Source: Utricularia gibba (taxonomy: Eukaryota > Streptophyta > Magnoliopsida > Lamiales > Lentibulariaceae). From it: a stretch of DNA of 42,297 nt. The position numbers were made by a program, and so were the translations under genes. Below, piece by piece: positions 1 through 8,828 of the stretch. Position 1 is the stretch's first letter, and each line of letters starts with the position of its first letter. The notes beneath the pieces are model-generated. The model ran no database searches. It was not told the DNA's origin and worked only from the letters and a program-made list of their open reading frames with translations. The DNA lies in NCBI GenBank assembly GCA_002189035.1, contig NEEC01000240.1, positions 1 through 42,297 on the forward strand, read 5' to 3'.

Positions 1-16
1 GGGTCGGGCTCGGGCC
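1..16. repeat. Partial monomer at left edge
   Basis: The last 16 bases of a monomer tail of the G-rich A type (the gggtcgggctcggg end) precede the first anchor. The array therefore continues beyond the left edge of the window. Confidence 0.95.
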
Positions 17-3000
17 CATAGTCATTTGTAGCCCGGGAAAAAAAGTGATCCATTTATTAACGTTGGGTTTTCGGCAGCTGCTTACATGGTTTCTGAAGGA
101 AAAGCTTGTCGTTTTTGGTGGGTGCTTTGTTGGGAAGTTCATCCGGACCCAAGGTTCGGTTCGACTCCTGAGCCAATCGGGTCCTATTCGAAAATCGTGA
201 TGCATTTATTGAAGTTAGGATGTCATGAGCACCCCAAATGGTTTTCTCAACCACAACTTTTTATTTGAGGAGGCGCTCTCGAGGGGCACTAGGATCTGGC
301 CGGAGGTCTTGTCGAACGGGCCCATAGTCATTTGTAGCCCGGCAAAAAAAGTGATCCATTTATTAACGTTGGGTTTTCGGCAGCTGCCTACATTGTTTCT
401 GAAGGAAAAGCTTGTCGTTTTTGGGTGGGTGCTTTCGTTGGGAAGTTCATCCGGACCAAGGTTCGGTTCGACTCCTGAGCCAAATCGGGTCCTATTCGAC
501 GAAAATCGTGATGCATTTTTTGAAGTTAGGATGTCATGAGCACCCCAAATGGTTTTCTCACCACAACTTTTTATTTGAGGAGGCGCTCTCGAGGGGCACT
601 AGGATCGGGCCGGAGGTCGTCGAATCGGGCCCATAGTCATTTGTAGCCCGGCAAAAAAAGTGATCCATTTATTAACGTTGGGTTTTCGGCAGCTGCCTAC
701 ATGTTTCTGAAGGAAAAGCTTGTCGTTTTTGGGTGCTTTCGTTGGGAAGTTCATCCGGACCCAAGGTTCGGTTCGACTCCTGAGCCCAATCGGGTCCTAT
801 TCGACGAAAATCGTGATGCATTTATTGAAGTTAGGATGTCATGAGCACCCCAAATGGTTTTCCAACCACACTTTTTATTTGAGGAGGCGCTCTCGAGGGG
901 CACTAGGATCGGCCGGAGGTCGTCGATCGGCCCATAGTCATTTGTAGCCCGGCAAAAAAGTGATCCATTTATTAACGTTGGGTTTCGGCAGCTGCCTACA
1001 TGTTTTTCTGAAGGAAAAGCTTGTCGTTTTTGGGTGGGTGCTTTCGTTGGAAGTTCATCCGGACCCAAGGTTCGTTCGACTCCTGAGCCCCGGGTCCTAT
1101 TCGACGAAAATCGTGATGCATTTATTGAAGTTAGGATGTCATGAGCACCCCAAATGGTTTTCTCATCCACAAGCTTTATATTTGAGGAGGCGCTCTCGAG
1201 GGGCACCAGGATCGGGCCGGAGGTCGGGTCGGGCTCGGGCCCATAGTCATTTGTAGCCCGGGAAAAAAAGTGATCCATTTATTAACGTTGGGTTTTTCGG
1301 CAGCTGCTTACATGGTTTCTGAAGGAAAAGCTTGTCGTTTTTGGGTGGGTGCTTTTGTTGGGAAGTTCATCCGGACCCAAGGTTCGGTTCGACTCCTGAG
1401 CCCAATCGGGTCCTATTCAACGAAAATCGTGATGCATTTATTGAAGTTAGGATGTCATGAGCACCCCAAATGGTTTTCCAACCACATACTTTTTATTTGA
1501 GGAGGCGCTCTCGAGGGGCACTAGGATCGGCCGGAGGTCGTCGATCGGCCCATAGTCATTTGTAGCCCGGGAAAAAAAGTGATCCATTTATTAACGTTGG
1601 GTTTTCGGCAGCTGCCTACATTGTTTCTGAAGGAAAAGCTTGTCGTTTTTGGGGGTGCTTTCGTTGGGAAGTTCATCCGGACCCAAGGTTCGGTTCGACT
1701 CCTGCGCCAAATCGGGTCCTATTCAACGAAAATCGTGATGCATTTATTGAAGTTAGGATGTCATGAGCACCCAAATGGTTTTCCAACCACATACTTTTTA
1801 TTTGAGGAGGCGCTCTCGAGGGGCACTAGGATCGGCCGGAGGTCGTCGTCGGGCCCATAGTCATTTGTAGCCCGGCAAAAAAAGTGATCCATTTATTAAC
1901 GTTGGGTTTTCGGCAGCTGCCTACATTGTTTCTGAAGGAAAAGCTTGTCGTTTTTGGGTGGGTGCTTTCGTTGGGAAGTTCATCCGGACCCAAGGTTCGT
2001 TCGACTCCTGAGCCCAATCGGGTCCTATTCGACGAAAATCGTGATGCATTTATTGAAGTTAGGATGTCATGAGCACCCCAAATGGTTTTCTCAACCACAA
2101 CTTTTATTTGAGGAGGCGCTCTCGAGGGGCACTAGGATCGGCCGGAGGTCGTCGTCGGGCCCATAGTCATTTGTAGCCCGGCAAAAAAAGTGATCCATTT
2201 ATTAACGTTGGGTTTTCGGCAGCTGCCTACATTGTTTCTGAAGGAAAAGCTTGTCGTTTTTGGTGGGTGCTTTCGTTGGGAAGTTCATCCGGACCCAAGG
2301 TTCTTTCGACTCCTGAGCCCATCGGGTCCTATTCGACGAAAATCGTGATGCATTTATTGAAGTTAGGATGTCATGAGCACCCCAAATGGTTTTCTCAACC
2401 ACAACTTTTTATTTGAGGAGGCGCTCTCGAGGGGCACTAGGATCGGCCGGAGGTCGTCTCGGGCCCATAGTCATTTGTAGCCCGGCAAAAAAAGTGATCC
2501 ATTTATTAACGTTGGTTTTCGGCAGCTGCCTACATTGTTTCTGAAGGAAAAGCTTGTCGTTTTTGGGTGGGTGCTTTCGTTGGGAAGTTCATCCGGACCC
2601 AAGGTTCGTTCGACTCCTGAGCCCAATCGGGTCCTATTCGACGAAAATCGTGATGCATTTATTGAAGTTAGGATGTCATGAGCACCCCAAATGGTTTTCT
2701 CATCCACAAGCTTTATATTTGAGGAGGCGCTCTCGAGGGGCACCAGGATCGGGCCGGAGGTCGGGTCGGGCTCGGGCCCATAGTCATTTGTAGCCCGGCA
2801 AAAAAAGTGATCCATTTATTAACGTTGGGTTTTCGGCAGCTGCCTACATTGTTTCTGAAGGAAAAGCTTGTCGTTTTTGGGTGGGTGCTTTCGTTGGGAA
2901 GTTCATCCGGACCCAAGGTTCGGTTCGACTCCTGAGCCCAATCGGGTCCTATTCGACGAAAATCGTGATGCATTTATTGAAGTTAGGATGTCATGAGCAC

Positions 3001-5541
3001 CCCAAATGGTTTTCAACCACAACTTTTTATTTGAGGAGGCGCTCTCGAGGGGCACTAGGATCGGCCGGAGGTCTGTCGTCGGGCCCATAGTCATTTGTAG
3101 CCCGGCAAAAAAAGTGATCCATTTATTAACGTTGGGTTTTCGGCAGCTGCCTACATTGTTTCTGAAGGAAAAGCTTGTCGTTTTTGGGTGGGTGCTTTCG
3201 TTGGGAAGTTCATCCGACCCAAGGTTCGTTCGACTCCTGAGCCATCGGGTCCTATTCGACGAAAATCGTGATGCATTTATTGAAGTTAGGATGTCATGAG
3301 CACCCCAAATGGTTTTCTCATCCACAAGCTTTATATTTGAGGAGGCGCTCTCGAGGGGCACCAGGATCGGGCCGGAGGTCGGGTCGGGCTCGGCCCATAG
3401 TCATTTGTAGCCCGGAAAAAAAGTGATCCATTTATTAACGTTGGGTTTTCGGCAGCTGCTTACATGGTTTCTGAAGGAAAAGCTTGTCGTTTTTGGTGGG
3501 TGCTTTCGTTGGGAAGTTCGTCCGGACCCAAGGTTCGGTTCGACTCCTGGCCCAATCGGGTCCTATTCACGAAAATCGTGATGCATTTATTGAAGTTAGG
3601 ATGTCATGAGCACCCAAATGGTTTTCCAACCACAACTTTTTATTTGAGGAGGCGCTCTCGAGGGGCACTAGGATCGGCCGGAGGTCGTCGAAATCGGGCC
3701 CATAGTCATTTGTAGCCCGGCAAAAAAAGTGATCCATTTATTAACGTTGGGTTTTCGGCAGCTGCCTACATTGTTTCTGAAGGAAAAGCTTGTCGTTTTT
3801 GGTGGGTGCTTTCGTTGGGAAGTTCATCCGGACCCAAGGTTCGTTCGACTCCTGCCCCATCGGTCCTATTCGACGAAAATCGTGATGCATTTATTGAAGT
3901 TAGGATGTCATGAGCACCCAAATGGTTTTCTCACAACTTTTTATTGAGGAGGCGCTCTCGAGGGGCACTAGGATCGGCCGGAGGTCGGTCGTCGGGCCAT
4001 AGTCATTTGTAGCCGGGCAAAAAAAGTGATCCATTTATTAACGTTGGGTTTTCGGCAGCTGCCTACATTGTTCTGAAGGAAAAGCTTGTCGTTTTTGGGT
4101 GGGTGCTTTCGTTGGGAAGTTCATCCGGACCCAAGGTTCGGTTCGACTCCTGAGCCCAATCGGGTCCTATTCACGAAAATCGTGATGCATTTATTGAAGT
4201 TAGGATGTCATGAGCACCCCAAATGGTTTTCTCATCCACAAGCTTTATATTTGAGGAGGCGCTCTCGAGGGGCACCAGGATCGGGCCGGAGGTCGGGTCG
4301 GGCTCGGGCCCATAGTCATTTGTAGCCCGGCAAAAAAAGTGATCCATTTATTAACGTTGGGTTTTCGGCAGCTGCCTACATTGTTTCTGAAGGAAAAGCT
4401 TGTCGTTTTTGGGTGGGTGCTTTCGTTGGGAAGTTCATCCGGACCCAAGGTTCGGTTCGACTCCTGAGCCCAATCGGGTCCTATTCAACGAAAATCGTGA
4501 TGCATTTATTGAAGTTAGGATGTCATGAGCACCCCAAATGGTTTTCCAACCACACTTTTTATTTGAGGAGGCGCTCTCGAGGGCACTAGGATCTGGCCGG
4601 AGGTCGTCGAAATCGGGCCCATAGTCATTTGTAGCCCGGCAAAAAAAGTGATCCATTTATTAACGTTGGGTTTTCGGCAGCTGCCTACATTGTTTCTGAA
4701 GGAAAGCTTGTCGTTTTTGGGTGGGTGCTTTCGTTGGGAAGTTCATCCGGACCCAAGGTTCGTTCGACTCCTGAGCCCATCGGGTCCTATTCGACGAAAA
4801 TCGTGATGCATTTATTGAAGTTAGGATGTCATGAGCACCCCAAATGGTTTTCTCATCCACAAGCTTTATATTTGAGGAGGCGCTCTCGAGGGGCACCAGG
4901 ATCGGGCCGGAGGTCGGGTCGGGCTCGGGCCCATAGTCATTTGTAGCCCGGCAAAAAAGTGATCCATTTATTAACGTTGGGTTTTCGGCAGCTGCTACAT
5001 GGTTTCTGAAGGAAAAGCTTGTCGTTTTTGGTGGGTGCTTTCGTTGGGAAGTTCATCCGGACCCAAGGTTCGGTTCGACTCCTGAGCCCATCGGTCCTAT
5101 TCAACGAAAATCGTGATGCATTTATTGAAGTTAGGATGTCATGAGCACCCCAAATGGTTTTCTCACCACAAGCTTTTTTTGAGGAGGCGCTCTCGAGGGG
5201 CACTAGGATCGGGCCGGAGGTCGGGTCGGCTCGGGCCCATAGTCATTTGTAGCCCGGAAAAAAGTGATCCATTTATTAACGTTGGGTTTTCGGCAGCTGC
5301 CTACATGGTTTCTGAAGGAAAAGCTTGTCGTTTTTGGGTGGGTGCTTTCGTTGGAAGTTCATCCGGACCCAAGGTTCGGTTCGACTCCTGCCCAATCGGG
5401 TCCTATTCCGAAAATCGTGATGCATTTATTGAAGTTAGGATGTCATGAGCACCCCAAATGGTTTTCCAACCACAACTTTTTATTGAGGAGGCGCTCTCGA
5501 GGGGCACTAGGATCTGGCCGGAGGTCGGTCGAAATCGGGCC
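17..5541. repeat. Array zone 1: B-rich, irregular order
   Basis: Of the first 18 monomers most have B-type tails (caaccacaactttt, cactagg, gtcgtcg). Clear A-type tails occur at 933, 2466, 3086, 3998 and 4620. Runs such as 1242, 1551, 1856 and 2162 are all B-tailed, so no simple alternation holds here. The copy at 4932 mixes the two tail types. The zone limit is approximate. Confidence 0.7.
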
Positions 5542-7706
5542 CATAGTCATTTGTAGCCCGGCAAAAAAAGTGATCCATTTATTAACGTTGGGTTTTCGGC
5601 AGCTGCCTACATTGTTTCTGAAGGAAAGCTTGTCGTTTTTGGGTGGGTGCTTTCGTTGGGAAGTTCATCCGCCCAAGGTTCGTTCGACTCCTGAGCCCAT
5701 CGGGTCCTATTCGACGAAAATCGTGATGCATTTATTGAAGTTAGGATGTCATGAGCACCCCAAATGGTTTTCTCATCCACAAGCTTTATATTTGAGGAGG
5801 CGCTCTCGAGGGGCACAGGATCGGCCGGAGGTCGGGTCGGCTCGGCCCATAGTCATTTGTAGCCCGGGAAAAAAAGTGATCCATTTATTAACGTTGGGTT
5901 TTCGGCAGCTGCCTACATGGTTTCTGAAGGAAAAGCTTGTCGTTTTTGGGTGGGTGCTTTCGTTGGGAAGTTCATCCGGACCCAAGGTTCGGTTCGACTC
6001 CTGAGCCCAATCGGGTCCTATTCAACGAAAATCGTGATGCATTTATTGAAGTTAGGATGTCATGAGCACCCCAAATGGTTTTCTCAACCACAACTTTTTA
6101 TTTGAGGAGGCGCTCTCGAGGGGCACCAGGATCGGCCGGAGGTCGGGTCGGGCTCGGGCCCATAGTCATTTGTAGCCGGCAAAAAAAGTGATCCATTTAT
6201 TAACGTTGGGTTTTCGGCAGCTGCCTACATGGTTTCTGAAGGAAAAGCTTGTCGTTTTTGGGTGGTGCTTTCGTTGGGAAGTTCATCCGGACCCAAGGTT
6301 CGGTTCGACTCCTGCGCCCAATCGGGTCCTATTCACGAAAATCGTGATGCATTTATTGAAGTTAGGATGTCATGAGCACCCAAATGGTTTTCCAACCACA
6401 ACTTTTATTTGAGGAGGCGCTCTCGAGGGGCACTAGGATCTGGCCGGAGGTCGTCGAATCGGGCCCATAGTCATTTGTAGCCCGGCAAAAAAGTGATCCA
6501 TTTATTAACGTTGGGTTTTCGGCAGCTGCCTACATTGTTTCTGAAGGAAAAGCTTGTCGTTTTTGGTGGGTGCTTTCGTTGGGAAGTTCATCCGGACCCA
6601 AGGTTCGGTTCGACTCCTGAGCCCAATCGGGTCCTATTCGACGAAAATCGTGATGCATTTATTGAAGTTAGGATGTCATGAGCACCCCAAATGGTTTTCT
6701 CATCCACAAGCTTTATATTTGAGGAGGCGCTCTCGAGGGGCACCAGGATCGGCCGGAGGTCGGGTCGGGCTCGGGCCCATAGTCATTTGTAGCCCGGGAA
6801 AAAAAGTGATCCATTTATTAACGTTGGGTTTTCGGCAGCTGCTTACATGGTTTCTGAAGGAAAAGCTTGTCGTTTTTGGGTGGGTGCTTTCGTTGGGAAG
6901 TTCATCCGGACCCAAGGTTCGGTTCGACTCCTGGCCCAATCGGGTCCTATTCAACGAAAATCGTGATGCATTTATTGAAGTTAGGATGTCATGAGCACCC
7001 CAAATGGTTTTCCAACCACAACTTTTATTTGAGGAGGCGCTCTCGAGGGGCACTAGGATCGGCCGGAGGTCGTCGAAATCGGGCCCATAGTCATTTGTAG
7101 CCCGGCAAAAAAAGTGATCCATTTATTAACGTTGGGTTTTCGGCAGCTGCCTACATTGTTTCTGAAGGAAAAGCTTGTCGTTTTTGGTGGGTGCTTTCGT
7201 TGGGAAGTTCATCCGGACCCAAGGTTCGGTTCGACTCCTGGCCCAATCGGGTCCTATTCACGAAAATCGTGATGCATTTATTGAAGTTAGGATGTCATGA
7301 GCACCCCAAATGGTTTTCTCATCCACAAGCTTATATTTGAGGAGGCGCTCTCGAGGGGCACCAGGATCGGCCGGAGGTCGGGTCGGGCTCGGCCCATAGT
7401 CATTTGTAGCCCGGCAAAAAAGTGATCCATTTATTAACGTTGGGTTTTCGGCAGCTGCCTACATTGTTTCTGAAGGAAAAGCTTGTCGTTTTTGGGTGGG
7501 TGCTTTCGTTGGGAAGTTCATCCGGACCCAAGGTTCGTTCGACTCCTGAGCCAATCGGGTCCTATTCGACGAAAATCGTGATGCATTTATTGAAGTTAGG
7601 ATGTCATGAGCACCCCAAATGGTTTTCTCATCCACAAGCTTTATATTTGAGGAGGCGCTCTCGAGGGGCACCAGGATCGGGCCGGAGGTCGGGTCGGGCT
7701 CGGGCC

Positions 7707-8014
7707 CATAGTCATTTGTAGCCCGGGAAAAAAGTGATCCATTTATTAACGTTGGGTTTTCGGCAGCTGCTACATGGTTTCTGAAGGAAAAGCTTGTCGT
7801 TTTTGGGTGGGTGCTTTCGTTGGGAAGTTCATCCGGACCCAAGGTTCGGTTCGACTCCTGAGCCCAATCGGGTCCTATTCGACGAAAATCGTGATGCATT
7901 TATTGAAGTTAGGATGTCATGAGCACCCCAAATGGTTTTCCAACCACATACTTTTTATTTGAGGAGGCGCTCTCGAGGGGCACTAGGATCGGCCGGAGGT
8001 CGGTCGATCGGGCC
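7707..8014. repeat. Representative B-type monomer (308 bp)
   Basis: This copy shows the B-type markers together: cccggg, ctacatggttt, ccaaccacatactttt in place of catccacaagctttata, cactagg in place of caccagg, and a shortened gtcggtcgatcggg end. It sits between A-type monomers at 7395 and 8015, an example of the A-B alternation. Confidence 0.85.
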
Positions 8015-8124
8015 CATAGTCATTTGTAGCCCGGCAAAAAAAGTGATCCATTTATTAACGTTGGGTTTTCGGCAGCTGCCTACATTGTTTCTGAAGGAAA
8101 AGCTTGTCGTTTTTGGGTGGGTGC

Positions 8125-8137
8125 TTTCGTTGGGAAG
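8125..8137 (+). other. CENP-B-box-like partial motif (one example of a per-monomer motif)
   Basis: The string TTTCGTTGGGAAG recurs in most non-V monomers. The mammalian CENP-B box begins YTTCGTTGGAAR and ends CGGGA. The first part matches apart from one extra G. In several copies that G is missing and the match is exact (TTTCGTTGGAAG, for example 1042-1053). The essential CGGG part is absent: the sequence continues TTCATCCGG. Binding by a CENP-B-like protein is therefore unproven. Confidence 0.35.
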
Positions 8138-8157
8138 TTCATCCGGACCCAAGGTTC

Positions 8158-8168
8158 GGTTCGACTCC
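8158..8168 (+). other. Pol III B-box / tRNA T-arm-like string (one example)
   Basis: GGTTCGACTCC matches the tRNA-type internal promoter B box (GGTTCGANNCC). The flanking GG and CC could close a short T-arm-like stem. Many copies have lost one G (ttcgttcgactcc) but keep GTTCGANTC. I see no convincing A box at the usual distance upstream, and the matching segment of the other half-unit has no B box, so chance resemblance is likely. Confidence 0.3.
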
Positions 8169-8192
8169 TGAGCCCAATCGGGTCCTATTCAA

Positions 8193-8237
8193 CGAAAATC
8201 GTGATGCATTTATTGAAGTTAGGATGTCATGAGCACC
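8193..8237. repeat. Near-invariant 45-base core spanning the H1/H2 junction
   Basis: The block from CGAAAATCGTGATGC through GAGCACC is the most constant part of the monomer. Exceptions found by eye are an A-to-T change at 519, a two-base loss near 11943, an extra T near 18100 and a one-base loss near 32905. The flanking segments vary in almost every copy. Confidence 0.7.
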
Positions 8238-8357
8238 CCAAATGGTTTTCTCATCCACAAGCTTTATATTTGAGGAGGCGCTCTCGAGGGGCACCAGGAT
8301 CGGGCCGGAGGTCGGGTCGGGCTCGGGCCCATAGTCATTTGTAGCCCGGGAAAAAAA
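8201..8357. repeat. Ancestral half-unit H2 (157 bp) of the monomer
   Basis: Second half, beginning GTGATGCATTTATT and ending with the A-run before the next GTGATCC at 8358. It aligns with H1 along its length with only short gaps. It carries the invariant core, XhoI, the A/B-diagnostic tail and, in A-type copies, the G-rich segment. That the unit arose by duplication of a ~157 bp repeat followed by divergence is an inference from this alignment. Confidence 0.88.
8302..8327 (+). other. G-rich four-tract motif, possible G-quadruplex (A-type tail)
   Basis: Four GGG tracts lie at 8302-8304, 8314-8316, 8319-8321 and 8325-8327, with spacers of 9, 2 and 3 bases; the first spacer itself contains GG and GG. 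The first spacer is longer than the usual 7-base limit. The same tract could instead fold as a hairpin by pairing GGGCC with the GGCCC that follows. B-type tails lack the tracts. Confidence 0.4.
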
Positions 8358-8813
8358 GTGATCCATTTATTAACGTTGGGTTTTCGGCAGCTGCCTACAT
8401 GGTTTCTGAAGGAAAAGCTTGTCGTTTTTGGTGGGTGCTTTCGTTGGGAAGTTCATCCGGACCCAAGGTTCGGTTCGACTCCTGAGCCCAATCGGGTCCT
8501 ATTCAACGAAAATCGTGATGCATTTATTGAAGTTAGGATGTCATGAGCACCCCAAATGGTTTTCCAACCACACTTTTTATTTGAGGAGGCGCTCTCGAGG
8601 GGCACTAGGATCGGCCGGAGGTCTTGTCGAAATCGGGCCCATAGTCATTTGTAGCCCGGCAAAAAAAGTGATCCATTTATTAACGTTGGGTTTTCGGCAG
8701 CTGCCTACATTGTTTCTGAAGGAAAAGCTTGTCGTTTTTGGGTGGGTGCTTTCGTTGGGAAGTTCATCCGGACCCAAGGTTCGGTTCGACTCCTGAGCCC
8801 AATCGGGTCCTAT

Positions 8814-8828
8814 TCACGAAAATCGTGA
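8814..8828. repeat. Short inverted repeat, TCACGA-AAA-TCGTGA (one example)
   Basis: In copies that read attcacgaaaatcgtga the two arms are perfect 6-base complements around AAA. The more common attcgacgaaaatcgtga form keeps only the inner 4-base arms. The perfect form also occurs in other monomers, for example 3396, 3998, 6161 and 7086. Confidence 0.6.

Larger units (their letters stand above)
8043..8200. repeat. Ancestral half-unit H1 (158 bp) of the monomer
   Basis: First half of the reference monomer, beginning GTGATCCATTTATT. Its first 20 bases match the first 20 bases of the second half at 17 positions. Matching landmarks follow in the same order and near the same offset: ATGGTTT-like, HindIII at 8100-8105 (159 bp before the H2 site at 8259-8264), then gggtgggtgctttcg against gaggaggcgctctcg, then catccgg against ggatcgg. 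This half alone carries the B-box-like and CENP-B-box-like strings. Confidence 0.88.
8015..8329. repeat. Representative full-length A-type monomer (315 bp)
   Basis: This copy carries nearly every base seen in the longest variants, so it is a good reference. It starts with cccggc and an A7 run, then cctacattgttt. Its tail has catccacaagctttata, caccagg and gggtcgggctcggg. A consensus built from such full-length copies has 92 G, 67 C, 67 A and 89 T (50.5% GC) and 19 CpG. Palindromic hexamers in order are AACGTT, CAGCTG (PvuII), AAGCTT (HindIII), ATGCAT, a second AAGCTT and CTCGAG (XhoI). Digestion with these should give ~308 bp ladders. A-type copies have two HindIII sites; many B-type copies have one because the second reads cacaactttt. 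Confidence 0.93.

Noticed and set aside
5264-6004. A 246-residue open reading frame on the + strand, the longest in the window
   Set aside because: It spans about two and a half satellite monomers, repeats the same peptide segments in shifted frames, and depends on chance indels that keep the frame open. The same peptides recur in every monomer on both strands. It is not a gene.
7459-7899. Recurring minus-strand frames with peptides such as NRTLGPDELPNEST
   Set aside because: The peptide appears once per monomer across the array and ends wherever a copy gains or loses a base. It is a by-product of the repeat, not a conserved protein.
8158-8168. A tRNA gene at the B-box-like string
   Set aside because: No acceptor stem, D-arm or anticodon arm can be built around it, and the A box is missing.
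8302-8327. Telomere-like repeats in the TCGGG-rich tail
   Set aside because: Only two or three TCGGG steps occur per monomer, with irregular spacing, and none matches a known telomere repeat.
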